This document shows, in pieces, positions 8,272 through 16,789 of a stretch of 64,000 bases of DNA. The stretch covers positions 310,001 to 374,000 of the forward strand of contig CAWBST010000009.1 in the NCBI GenBank assembly GCA_963791495.1, read 5' to 3'. This stretch comes from JAMXLO01 sp963791495. Lineage in GTDB: Bacteria; Pseudomonadota; Alphaproteobacteria; Acetobacterales; Acetobacteraceae. The notes beneath the pieces were generated by a model. That model made no database searches, had not been told where the DNA came from, and was given only the letters and a program-made list of their open reading frames with translations. Numbering within the stretch: the stretch's first letter is position 1; each line of letters begins with the position of its first letter. The position numbers and the translations under genes are program-made.

Positions 8272-9780
8272 ATGACACCGGCGGAACTCGGCAGGGTGGA
8301 TGTCCTGGTGATCGGCGCCGGCAATGCCGCAGCCAATGCGGCGCTATCCGCGAACGAAGCGGGTGCATCGGTCGCCATGATCGAGACCGCGTCAAGGGAG
8401 GCACGCGGCGGCAACTCCGCGTTCACGGGCGGTGCATTCCGCTTCACCTATTCGAGCGTAGAAGACCTGCTGCGGCTTGCGCCCGATATCGCCGACCTTG
8501 ATCTGGCGAGCATCGACTTCGGCAGCTACACCGACGGCCAGTATTTCGACGACATGGGCCGGCTAACCGAGTACCGCTGCGACCCGGATCTCACGGAGGT
8601 GCTGATTGGCAACAGCTTCGACGCTGGGCTTTGGCTGCGCAAGCATGGCGTCCGGTTCCAGCCGGCGCTTGGCCGACAGGCATTCAAGGTGGACGGCAAA
8701 TTCAAGTTCTGGGGCGGATTGGCGTGCCACATCCTGGGCGGCGGCCAGCATCTGGTCGCCACGCTGCACGAACGTCTGGAGCAACTCGACATACCGGTGC
8801 TCTACGACACCACGGCCACTGCGCTGCTGCATGGTGATGCGCGGGTCGAAGGTGTGCGAGTGCGGCACGGTTTCCGCCAACATGATCTGCGCGCCGGCGC
8901 CGTGGTACTTGCATGCGGCGGGTTCGAATCCAATCCGGAAATGCGCGCGCGCTATCTCGGTCCGAACTGGGACCTCGCGAAGGTGCGCGGCACCAAATAC
9001 AACACCGGCAATGGCCATCGCATGGCGATCGACATCGGGGCGGCAGTCGCCGGTCACTGGTCGGGCGCACACGCCGTGCAGTGGGATATGAATGCGCCAC
9101 CGTACGGCGACCTCACCGTCGGCGACCGGTTCCAGAAGCACAACTATCCGTTCGGGGTGCTGGTCAATGCGCGCGGCGAACGCTTCCTGGACGAAGGTCT
9201 GGATTTCCACAGTTACACCTATGCCAAGTACGGACATGAGGTGATGAAGCAGCCTGGCCTGTTCGCCTGGCAGATCTTCGACGCGAAAATCGTCCATCTG
9301 TTGCGTGAGGAATACCGCATCGCGCGCATCACCAAGGAGCAGGCGAATACGCTCGAGGAACTAGCGCCGAAGCTGACCGGCGTGGACACCGCGGCGGTGC
9401 TGGACACGCTACGCCAATTCAACGCGGCACCGCGTCCCGAGGTACCGTTCAATCCCAACATCCACGACGGTCTTCGCACGTTCGGGCTGACGATCGACAA
9501 GACCAACTGGGCGCAGAAACTCGACACCCCGCCATTCCATGCCTATGGCGTCACCGCTGGCGTGACCTTCACCTTCGGCGGGCTCAAGACCACGACCTCG
9601 GCCGAGGTCGAGGATGCATCCGGTGTGCCGATCCCCGGCCTGTATGCCGCCGGCGAGATCTTGGGCGGGCTCTACTTCCACAACTACGGCAGCGGCACCG
9701 GCCTGGTCGCCGGCGTCGTGTTCGGGCGCATCGCGGGTGAGCAGGCGGCGAGGTTTGTTGGCGCGCTCAGCCCACGGTGA
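8272..9780 (+). CDS. FAD-dependent dehydrogenase, tricarballylate dehydrogenase TcuA-like
   Basis: A 502-residue flavoprotein of the fumarate reductase / 3-ketosteroid dehydrogenase / TcuA superfamily. The FAD motif GAGNAAANAAL is near residue 15, RGGNSAFTGG near 45, and the C-terminal AAGEILGGLYFHNYGSGTGL closes the cofactor site. The start is ATG 8272 with GGAGG at 8261-8265; longer upstream starts run into the riboswitch region. TcuA oxidises tricarballylate to cis-aconitate in other bacteria. No tcuB or tcuC partner lies next to it, so the exact substrate is open. It is divergent from the riboswitch-led oxidase across a short spacer. Confidence 0.8.
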   Translation: MTPAELGRVDVLVIGAGNAAANAALSANEAGASVAMIETASREARGGNSAFTGGAFRFTYSSVEDLLRLAPDIADLDLASIDFGSYTDGQYFDDMGRLTEYRCDPDLTEVLIGNSFDAGLWLRKHGVRFQPALGRQAFKVDGKFKFWGGLACHILGGGQHLVATLHERLEQLDIPVLYDTTATALLHGDARVEGVRVRHGFRQHDLRAGAVVLACGGFESNPEMRARYLGPNWDLAKVRGTKYNTGNGHRMAIDIGAAVAGHWSGAHAVQWDMNAPPYGDLTVGDRFQKHNYPFGVLVNARGERFLDEGLDFHSYTYAKYGHEVMKQPGLFAWQIFDAKIVHLLREEYRIARITKEQANTLEELAPKLTGVDTAAVLDTLRQFNAAPRPEVPFNPNIHDGLRTFGLTIDKTNWAQKLDTPPFHAYGVTAGVTFTFGGLKTTTSAEVEDASGVPIPGLYAAGEILGGLYFHNYGSGTGLVAGVVFGRIAGEQAARFVGALSPR

Positions 9781-10264
9781 TCCGCGGCGGATTGCGCAGC
9801 GTCTGCAGGATGACGCAGTAGCGTTCGGTGGTCTGGATCATCCGCTCCAACTTCGCCTGATCGGCATCGCTGTCGATCTCGAAGCGCAGACTGATATCGG
9901 TCAGACCGACCGGCACGCTGCGGTCTATGCCGAGCGTACCGCGCGCATCCCAGGTGCCTTCCGCGATCACCCGGCCGCTGCGGATCGTCACGCCCGACGC
10001 AGTGGCGACCGCGCGCAGCGTGACACCGGCGCAGGCGGCCAGCGCCTCCAGCAGCATATCGGCCGAGCAGGCAAGGTCGCCGGTGCCGCCGGTTGCACGA
10101 TGCAGGCCGGCCCGCGTCTCGCCGTGCCAGGATGAGACCGTGCAGGCGATCGCGTCAGCATCGAGCTGTGCCTCGGCCCGTGCGGGTACGCGAGCAGCAT
10201 CGGGTGTGTCGCGATAGCGCTGTTTCAGCGGCGCCTGAGTGGCGCGAAGCTGTTCGGCGTTCAT
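9767..10264 (-). CDS. OsmC family protein
   Basis: An OsmC/Ohr-superfamily protein of 165 residues. The two redox cysteines typical of the family are visible at Cys78 (LEALAACAG) and Cys150 (TERYCVI), along with the GTGDLACSADML loop before the first. Family members reduce organic or fatty-acid hydroperoxides in the cytoplasm, though some have other roles. ATG 10264 is preceded by GAGGGAGA. The last 14 bases overlap the end of the convergent flavoprotein gene, suggesting compact but separate transcription. Confidence 0.85.
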   Translation of the reverse strand: MNAEQLRATQAPLKQRYRDTPDAARVPARAEAQLDADAIACTVSSWHGETRAGLHRATGGTGDLACSADMLLEALAACAGVTLRAVATASGVTIRSGRVIAEGTWDARGTLGIDRSVPVGLTDISLRFEIDSDADQAKLERMIQTTERYCVILQTLRNPPRITVG

Positions 10265-10443
10265 GCGTGATTCTCCCTCGCCCGATGGGGTTGGGCACTG
10301 TCTCACATGCGACGACTGATGCGTAGAGGGCGGCTGCACCTGTGTGGACTGTGAACAGCTTCATAGCTACCAAGTGCACCCGAACCTGATGATCGGCACG
10401 GCGCCACATGCTTCGGCGCCGTGGACGGTCAGGAGCGACGGCG

Positions 10444-10653
10444 ATGCATCCCCTCCGCGTCAACGAGCGATGGTTCGACGATTACTGGTATCGCGACCAC
10501 CCGGTCACCAAGCGCCGGCCATTCGTCAAGAGGCCTGGCAGGATCGCGGCCTGCCTGATCGTTGCCCTTGGAGGCGCCGTGCTCCTGATACAATACCCGG
10601 GCAACGGCAGGATGAGCGATTCGCACCCTAAGCCGCACTTCAGGCTGATGTAG
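10444..10653 (+). CDS. small single-pass membrane protein, unknown
   Basis: A 69-residue protein. The first part is charged and aromatic (NERWFDDYWYRDHP), followed by a basic stretch and one hydrophobic segment (IAACLIVALGGAVLLI) that should cross the membrane with a short C-terminal tail outside. ATG 10444 has AGGAG at 10431-10435. No family is recognised. The good ribosome site and the ordered basic-then-hydrophobic layout argue that it is real. It stands alone between the OsmC gene and the metallophosphoesterase gene. Confidence 0.55.
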   Translation: MHPLRVNERWFDDYWYRDHPVTKRRPFVKRPGRIAACLIVALGGAVLLIQYPGNGRMSDSHPKPHFRLM

Positions 10654-10768
10654 CTGCGGCCACGCGAGTTCCGAACGCGATCCCCAAACGGGATGAAGCC
10701 TGCGGTTCTGGGAGAGCGAAAGGGCGTTCCTCTTGTCCCTTGCGCCCCACCCACTACGATACTGACCT

Positions 10769-11551
10769 ATGCCTCCCTCTCAGCCGTCCCCAGTGGACGT
10801 CGTCCTCGTCCACAGCTCCGACCTGCATGTCGATGACGAACAGAACGCCACGAAGCACAGCGACGGCCTGACTGGCCTCGCCGCGGTGCTCGACGTCGCC
10901 CGGGCAGCGCGAGCCGACATTGTCCTGCTTGCCGGCGACACGTTCGACAACAACCGGGTCCCCGTCCCTGTGCTCGATCGCACCGGCCGCCTGCTGGCCG
11001 ATGCCGGCATCCCGGTGGTGATCCTGCCCGGCAACCACGATCCGGCGCTGCCCAACTCCGTCTTCGTCCGCGGGGGGCTGACCACGATCCCCAACATCAC
11101 TGTCCTCGGCATCACGCACGACGAGGCGGTCGATTTCGCGCAGCACGACGTCGAGATCTGGGGCCACGCGCATCGCGACTACGAGAACATGGCCCCGCTG
11201 CGCGGCCCGCGCGCGCGCTCCACGCGCTGGCAAATCGCCATGGCGCATGGCCACTACGAGCCGCCGCACAACCTCGCGACACCGCTGCGCCCGTCGTGGC
11301 TGTTCAGCGACGATGCAATCGCCGCCACCGAGGCAGACTACCTGGCGCTCGGCCACTGGGACCGACCCGAGCGCGTCGGCGACGGCACGGTGCCCGCCTA
11401 CTACTCCGGCTCGCCGGACCTTGCGCAGACGGTCAACGTGATACGGCTGACAACGACAGGAGAGGTGCTTGTCACGCGCGAACGGCTCTTCCAACGTGAT
11501 CGCTGCGCGGGCGGAGGCTCGGCGGCTGGATCCCCGCTTTCGCGGGGATGA
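10769..11551 (+). CDS. calcineurin-like metallophosphoesterase (SbcD-like)
   Basis: A metallophosphoesterase of 260 residues. Motifs in order: SSDLHVDD (Asp18, His20), GDTFDNN near 57, GNHDP at 88-92, then GHAHRD, MAHGHYEP and LGHWDRPE supplying the later metal ligands. The layout resembles SbcD/Mre11-type exonucleases and related phosphodiesterases, but no SbcC partner is nearby. The last residues (GGGSAAGSPLSRG) have low complexity and come from a dispersed repeat that also supplies the stop codon, so the natural C-terminus was probably near DRCAGG. Substrate is unknown. Confidence 0.82.
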   Translation: MPPSQPSPVDVVLVHSSDLHVDDEQNATKHSDGLTGLAAVLDVARAARADIVLLAGDTFDNNRVPVPVLDRTGRLLADAGIPVVILPGNHDPALPNSVFVRGGLTTIPNITVLGITHDEAVDFAQHDVEIWGHAHRDYENMAPLRGPRARSTRWQIAMAHGHYEPPHNLATPLRPSWLFSDDAIAATEADYLALGHWDRPERVGDGTVPAYYSGSPDLAQTVNVIRLTTTGEVLVTRERLFQRDRCAGGGSAAGSPLSRG

Positions 11552-11553
11552 CG
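11528..11553. repeat. short palindromic repeat at the end of the phosphoesterase gene
   Basis: The sequence GGATCCCCGCTTTCGCGGGG, then ATGACG, forms a perfect CCCCGC/GCGGGG stem with a short loop. Very similar elements are scattered through many alphaproteobacterial genomes. Here its ATGA provides the TGA that ends the preceding gene. A part-copy (GCGGGGATGAGGACG) follows within 20 bases. Confidence 0.75.
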
Positions 11554-11615
11554 AAGAGCGCGGGGATGAGGACGAGCGACAAGCATGGGCCAATAACAAG
11601 TAGGAGGAAGCTGCG

Positions 11616-12404
11616 ATGCCTCTGCTGTGCGAACACCGCGGTGCGGTCGCCGTCCTGACGCTCAGCCGTCCCGAGGCGCGCAACGCCTGGTGCGAGGAAT
11701 TCCAGACCGGCCTGGTCCAGCGCCTGCCGGAACTGGAGGCCGATCCGGACATACGCTGCGTCATCCTCACCGGCGACGACAAGGGCGGCGCGTTCAGTGC
11801 CGGTGCCGACCTGAAGAACCCGCGCACCCACACAATGGACTCGGTCGCCGCGTTCCTGAAGGACCTCCCGAACCGCCGGCGCGCGCATCCGATCCCGATG
11901 CTGACCGACTTCGCCAAGCCGATCATCGCCGCGGTCAACGGCTATGCCGTGGGCATCGGCTGCATCGTCACCTATTGCTGCGACATGATCGTCGCCTCCG
12001 AGCGCGCGGAGTGGCGGCTGCCGCAGAGCGGCCTCGGCATCATCCCGGCGCAAGGCGGTGCCACGCGGCTGGCGCGCTGGGTCGGCAAGGGCCTGGCAAT
12101 GCGCGCCGCGTTCGGCTTCCCGCTGAAGGCGGAGGAGGCGTATCGCATCGGTCTCGCGCAATGGCTGGTGCCGCATGATCGGCTGATGACGGAGGCAATG
12201 GAGGTGGCCGAACACATCGCCTCGCTGCCGCCGCTGGCGACCCGGCTGACCAAGGAGTCGCTGAACCGCGGCGTCGACGTGCCGTTGGCAGACGCGGTGC
12301 TGGGCGATCTGTACCGTTTCGCCATGCTGGAGATGACCGAGGACAAGCAGGAAGCGCACCAGGCGTGGCGCGAACGCAGGAAGCCGAAGTTCAAGGGACG
12401 CTGA
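11616..12404 (+). CDS. crotonase-fold (enoyl-CoA hydratase/isomerase family) protein
   Basis: A 262-residue crotonase-superfamily protein. SAGADLK near residue 62 and AVNGYAVGIGC near 110 form the oxyanion hole that holds an acyl-CoA thioester. In enoyl-CoA hydratase the two catalytic glutamates lie in GGGCE and QPE; here the aligned positions read GIGCI and LPQ, so both are replaced. It is therefore unlikely to be a plain hydratase and may be an isomerase, hydrolase or other crotonase enzyme. ATG 11616 has a GGAGGA site. The MDR oxidoreductase follows 26 bases later, probably in one transcript. Confidence 0.85.
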   Translation: MPLLCEHRGAVAVLTLSRPEARNAWCEEFQTGLVQRLPELEADPDIRCVILTGDDKGGAFSAGADLKNPRTHTMDSVAAFLKDLPNRRRAHPIPMLTDFAKPIIAAVNGYAVGIGCIVTYCCDMIVASERAEWRLPQSGLGIIPAQGGATRLARWVGKGLAMRAAFGFPLKAEEAYRIGLAQWLVPHDRLMTEAMEVAEHIASLPPLATRLTKESLNRGVDVPLADAVLGDLYRFAMLEMTEDKQEAHQAWRERRKPKFKGR

Positions 12405-12430
12405 CCCGAACACGCACCCACGGAGGCACC

Positions 12431-13383
12431 ATGCCACAGTCAATCCGCGCCGTTGTCGTCGATCCGTCGCACAGCGACAAGTTGACGTTGCAGTCCGTCG
12501 ACCTGCCACCTGCCGCGAGTGGCGATGTCACCGTCCGCGTCACTGCCATCTCGCTCAACCGCGGCGAGGTCAACCGCGCGCTATCGCAGCCGACGCCGGC
12601 GCCCGTCCCGGGTGGGACTTCGTCGGCCTCATCGAGGAAGCCGCCGCCGACGGCACCGGACCGAAGCTCGGCACCCGCGTGGTCGGCATGCTCTCAACCG
12701 GTGCCTGGGCGGAGCGCATCCGTGCGCCAAGCCATGCCGTCGCCGCCCTGCCGGCTGCGGTGACCGATGCACAGGCCGCGACACTGCCCGTCGCCGGCCT
12801 GACCGCGTTGCACGCACTGCGTCAGGGCGGTCTGCTGCTCGGCCGCAAGGTGTTGGTCGATGGCGCGACCGGTGGCGTCGGCCACCTCGCCATCCAGCTC
12901 GCCGCCGCCGCTGGGGCGGAAGTCTACGGCCATGTGCGCCGCGCCGAGCAGATGGCAATGATCAACGCGTGGTGCGGGGACCGCATCATCGTTGCGTCGG
13001 ACCTGCGTGCGGCAGCGTCCAGCGGGCCCTACCACCTGATCGTGGATTCGATCGGCGGATCAGCGTTGTCGGCAGCGCTGACGATGCTGCAGCCGAACGG
13101 CACCTGCGTGCATTTCGGTGTTTCGGAGGCGCCGACAACAACGTTCGAAAGCGGCGCGTTCTTCCGCCAGGGCGGCGTAAAACTGTACGGCCTGATCCTG
13201 TTCCACGAACTGCGTCAGGTGGAGCCGGCAGGTGAAGGCTTGGCCGTGCTGGCGCGCGAGGTTGAGCGCGGCGGGCTTCGTCCGCACATCGAAATCGAGG
13301 CGCCTTGGACCGACATTGCGTCAATTGCCCGCCGCCTGATCGCGCGGGAATTTGCCGGCAAGGCGGTGCTGCACGTGACGTGA
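12431..13383 (+). pseudogene. MDR-family NAD(P)H oxidoreductase with an internal frameshift
   Basis: A medium-chain dehydrogenase/reductase of the quinone-reductase type split over two frames. The first frame starts at ATG 12431 (MPQSIRAVVV) and reads through LNRGEVNRALSQP. At 12591/12592 one base is missing; the next frame continues DAGARPGWDFVGLIEE, then the cofactor segment VDGATGGVGHLAIQLA and a normal C-terminus (FAGKAVLHVT) ending at 13383. Joined, the protein would have about 317 residues with no other fault. No zinc-binding cysteine cluster is seen. It is either a recent inactivation or a sequencing error. It follows the crotonase gene in the same direction. Confidence 0.8.
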
Positions 13384-13389
13384 CCGGAG

Positions 13390-14538
13390 CTAGCGGATAA
13401 CACGTGCTACAATCTCGGCGAGGCGCTCGTAATCCTCGATGTCATTGTACGCAGCCGCGGAAATCCGCAGCCATATGGCACCGGCCTGCACATGTGTCGG
13501 GGCGTCAGTCCCGGCTTCCAACAGTCGGGCGCGTAATTCGCTCGAGCGTTCTGTCGTCGCTGATCCCGCCAGTGGCAGTCGCACCACACCCATCGAACCG
13601 GTGAGATCGTCACCGGCACCCGGTTCCGTGTTCAGTCGTCGCGACAGAATTACGGTCGCTTCCGCTGCAAGCTCGATATTGCGCGTCATCATCGCTTCAC
13701 CACCGAGCCGCACGTGAAAGTCGATCGCGACACCGGTCGCAAGCCAGGCGCTTGGATCACGCGTGCCGGTCCAATCGAATTCTTCCAGATATCCCTTGCC
13801 CAGTCCGTGCGAGATCGTCGCCGGATGCAGATCGGCCTGGCGATCGGGCCGTGCGTAGAGAAACGCCGAACCCTTGGGCGCGCAGAGCCACTTGTGACAG
13901 TTGCCGGCATACCAGTCCGCGCCAAGCGAACGCATGTCGAGCGGCACCTGCGCCGGCCCGTGTGCACCATCGACCAGCACCGGAATTCCGGCCGCATGAC
14001 ACGTCTCGACGATACGACGCAGCGGCAATACCAGCGCACTGGCCGAGGTGATGTGGTCCACCACTGCGAGCCGCGTGCGTCGCGTCAGTGTTGCCGCGAT
14101 GTTGGCGACGATCGCGTCCGCGTCGGGATGTGGGAACGGCACCGTGGCCTCCACCAGGCGCGCGCCGGAACGCTCACACACGAAACGCACCGTATTGCGC
14201 ACCGCACCATAGCCATGGCTCAGCACCACGACCTCGTCATCCGGTGCAAGCCGCAACGAGCGTAGCACGGCGTTGCAACCGGTCGTGGCGTTCTCCACGA
14301 ACGCGATGTCCTTGCCATCGGAGCCGATGAACGCGCCAAGCCGGTCCGCGGCATGACGCAGCGCGCCCGGCAGCACGGCGCGCATGAAGCGGCCGGGCTG
14401 CGCCTCCAAGCGCTGCTGCCACTCGCGCTGGGCAGCCAGCACCACGCGCGGTGCCGCGCCGAAAGAGCCGTGGTTGACGCTGAGAAAATCCCAATCCAAC
14501 GCCCACTCGTGGCGCACCGCCTTGCCAAGCATCGGCAT
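13390..14538 (-). CDS. class V aminotransferase, isopenicillin-N-epimerase-like
   Basis: A PLP enzyme of 382 residues from the class V aminotransferase / cysteine desulfurase superfamily. The likely PLP lysine is Lys216 (AGNCHKWLCAPKG), the ring-binding aspartate is Asp190 (VLVDGAHGP), and the N-terminal LNHGSFGAAP-like segment (SVNHGSFGAAP) is typical of the isopenicillin N epimerase-like group. Substrate cannot be predicted. It starts 4 bases after the stop of the flavin monooxygenase gene, so the two form an operon. The pair could process a sulfur- or amine-containing compound, but this is only inference. Confidence 0.85.
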   Translation of the reverse strand: MPMLGKAVRHEWALDWDFLSVNHGSFGAAPRVVLAAQREWQQRLEAQPGRFMRAVLPGALRHAADRLGAFIGSDGKDIAFVENATTGCNAVLRSLRLAPDDEVVVLSHGYGAVRNTVRFVCERSGARLVEATVPFPHPDADAIVANIAATLTRRTRLAVVDHITSASALVLPLRRIVETCHAAGIPVLVDGAHGPAQVPLDMRSLGADWYAGNCHKWLCAPKGSAFLYARPDRQADLHPATISHGLGKGYLEEFDWTGTRDPSAWLATGVAIDFHVRLGGEAMMTRNIELAAEATVILSRRLNTEPGAGDDLTGSMGVVRLPLAGSATTERSSELRARLLEAGTDAPTHVQAGAIWLRISAAAYNDIEDYERLAEIVARVIR

Positions 14539-14542
14539 CGCG

Positions 14543-15622
14543 CTACTCGGCGGCGAGACGTGCGCGCTCGGCGATCAGTTGCCGAGTCAGTGGCAGCAGG
14601 GAACGCCCGTATTCGATCGCGTCCTCCAATGGATCGAAGCCGCGGATGAGGAATGTGGTGACGCCGAGGTCGTAATAGTCGCGCAACGCCTCGGCCACCT
14701 GGTGAGGTGTGCCGACGAGGCTGGTGGTGTTGCCGCGTGCGCCGGTCAGCAGAGCGGCGCCGGTCCACAACCGTTTGTCGAGACGTTCGCCCTGTGCGGC
14801 CGCAGCGAGCAGCCGGCGCGAGCCCTCGTTGGCCGGGTCACGCGGACCGAGCCCGGCCTTCGCGCGCAATTCCATGATCCGCTGCTTGATCTGCTCGGCG
14901 CGTGCCCAGGCTTCGTCCTCGGTCGGAGCCAGGATCGGCCGTAGCGACAGGCTGAAACGCACCTCGCGGCCATATTGGGCTGCCGCCGCGCGCACCCGCT
15001 CGGTCAGTTCGCGCACCTGTGCATGCGTTTCACCCCATAACGCATAGACATCGGCATGCTTGCCGGCGACTGTGATCGCCGCATCGGAGGCACCGCCGAC
15101 ATAGATCGGAATCCGCGGTTGCTGCACGCAGCGCATCGCGGTCGACGCGCCCGTGAAGCGATAGTATTTCCCCGCATGATCCACCGGGCCGGTCTCGGTC
15201 CAGATTCGCTTGAGGATGTGCACATACTCGTCTGTTCGCGCGTAACGCTCGTCCTTCGGCAGCGTGTCGCCGTCGCGCAACTGATCGGCGTCATCGCCGC
15301 CGGAGATCACGTGGATCGCCGCACGTCCGCCGGTGACCTGATCCAGCGTGGCGAATTTGCGCGCTGCCAAGGTCGGCGCGACGAAACCCGGCCGATGCGC
15401 GATCAGGAAGCCGAGGCGTTCAGTGTGCGCTGCCGCCGAGGCCGCGAGCAAAAAACCGTCAGGCCCGTCGGAGAAATATCCCACCAGGACCCGATCGAAT
15501 GTCGCCACCTCCGCGGCCTGGGCGAAATCGCGAACATAGCCGCGATCGAATATCGCACCGCTGGGCGGATGTATCTCCGAGGCATGCCGATGATGGATCA
15601 TGCCGATGAACTCTATCGTCAT
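14543..15622 (-). CDS. LLM-class FMN-dependent monooxygenase (alkanesulfonate monooxygenase-like)
   Basis: A bacterial luciferase-like monooxygenase of 359 residues. Conserved pieces include FLIAHRPGFVAPTLAARKFATLDQ, here seen as the FLIAHRPG and ARKFATLDQ blocks, GRAAIHVISGGDDADQ, the YARTDEYV helix and IPIYVGGASDAA near the flavin site. These match the SsuD group, which uses FMNH2 from a partner reductase to oxidise alkanesulfonates or related compounds. ATG 15622 has GGAGG seven bases upstream. No flavin reductase gene is adjacent. It leads an operon with the aminotransferase and is divergent from the amino acid transporter. Confidence 0.85.
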   Translation of the reverse strand: MTIEFIGMIHHRHASEIHPPSGAIFDRGYVRDFAQAAEVATFDRVLVGYFSDGPDGFLLAASAAAHTERLGFLIAHRPGFVAPTLAARKFATLDQVTGGRAAIHVISGGDDADQLRDGDTLPKDERYARTDEYVHILKRIWTETGPVDHAGKYYRFTGASTAMRCVQQPRIPIYVGGASDAAITVAGKHADVYALWGETHAQVRELTERVRAAAAQYGREVRFSLSLRPILAPTEDEAWARAEQIKQRIMELRAKAGLGPRDPANEGSRRLLAAAAQGERLDKRLWTGAALLTGARGNTTSLVGTPHQVAEALRDYYDLGVTTFLIRGFDPLEDAIEYGRSLLPLTRQLIAERARLAAE

Positions 15623-15735
15623 AATAGATACCTCCGGGGCCAGCCTCACTATACCCGCGAGGATCATCCAGTGACGAGACCGGCGACCTCGGCTAAGGTC
15701 GAAACGGGTTGAAACCACGATAAACGGAGGGGGTT

Positions 15736-16788
15736 ATGTTGCGGTTCCGTTCCTTAGCAACCGCGGGTTGCTGCGCGCTTGCCTGGCTGCTGGCGCCCGT
15801 CAGTCCCGCCACGGCGCAGAACGACGTGAAGAGCGTCACCCTGGACACGGTGAAGAAGCGTGGCCAGTTGATCTGCGGTGTCGACACCGGCATTCCGGGC
15901 TACGCCTTCCAGGACTCCAAGGGTGAATGGCAGGGCCTCGACATCGCCTATTGCCGCGCCCTCGCCGATGCGATCTTTGGCTCACCCGACAAGGTCAAGT
16001 ATATCGGCACCACGTCGAAGGTCCGCTTCTCAGTCCTCCAGTCGGGCGAGATCGACGTGCTGATCCGTGATTCAGAACACACCTTTATCCGCAACACTCA
16101 GCTCGGCCTCGATGAACCGGCGGTCAACTTCTTCACCGCGCAGACCTTCATGGTGAAGAAGAGCCTCAATGTCGCGCACACCAAGGACCTGAACGGAGCG
16201 ACGATTTGCCTGCTGACCGGCACGACGCTGGAGACCAACATCGCCGACTACAATCGCGCCAACAACATCAAGATCAACACGCTGCTGTTCGACAAGTCGG
16301 AGGAGGCGTTCGCCGCCGCCGATGCCGGCCGCTGCGACGGCTACACCGATGACGGCGGCTCGGTCGCCGCGGCGCGGTCCACGATGAAGAAGCCGGACGA
16401 CTGGATGTTCCTGCCGGAGACGATTGGCGGGCTGCAGCCGCTCGGTTCGTTCACCCGCCAGGGCGACGAGGCATGGACGCGCCTGGTGAAGTGGGTGCAC
16501 TACGCCATGGTGGCAGGCGAGGTGTTCGGCGTCAGCAAATCCAACGTCGATCAGATGAAGGCCGCGATCAAGGATCCAGATGCACGGCGCATGCTCGGTC
16601 TGGAGGGCGATTTCGGCAAGCTGCTCGGCGTCGATAACGACTGGGCCTATCGCATCATCAAGGACATCGGCAACTACGGCGAGAATTATGATGCCACCTT
16701 TGGCGACAAGGGTGGCCTTGGCCTGCCGCGCGCACTCAACAACACCTACCAACACGGCGGGATGATGTACACGCCCTCCTGGAAGTGA
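15736..16788 (+). CDS. aapJ: general L-amino acid ABC transporter, periplasmic binding protein
   Basis: A 350-residue polar amino acid binding protein of the AapJ/BztA group. Signal peptide: LATAGCCALAWLLAPVSPATA. Mature protein: TLDTVKKRGQLICGVDTG, GEWQGLDIAYCRALADAIFG and a VDVLIRDSEHTF-like stretch (IDVLIRDSEHTF) are classic for this family. AapJ delivers a wide range of L-amino acids to AapQ/AapM. A GGAGGGGG ribosome site lies before ATG 15736. The two permease genes follow directly in the same operon. Confidence 0.93.
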   Translation: MLRFRSLATAGCCALAWLLAPVSPATAQNDVKSVTLDTVKKRGQLICGVDTGIPGYAFQDSKGEWQGLDIAYCRALADAIFGSPDKVKYIGTTSKVRFSVLQSGEIDVLIRDSEHTFIRNTQLGLDEPAVNFFTAQTFMVKKSLNVAHTKDLNGATICLLTGTTLETNIADYNRANNIKINTLLFDKSEEAFAAADAGRCDGYTDDGGSVAAARSTMKKPDDWMFLPETIGGLQPLGSFTRQGDEAWTRLVKWVHYAMVAGEVFGVSKSNVDQMKAAIKDPDARRMLGLEGDFGKLLGVDNDWAYRIIKDIGNYGENYDATFGDKGGLGLPRALNNTYQHGGMMYTPSWK

Positions 16789-16789
16789 C

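Noticed and set aside
8925..8950. GGTTCGAATCC, a tRNA T-loop-like sequence
   Set aside because: It lies inside the flavoprotein coding sequence (GGFESNPE) and no acceptor or anticodon stem can be formed around it.
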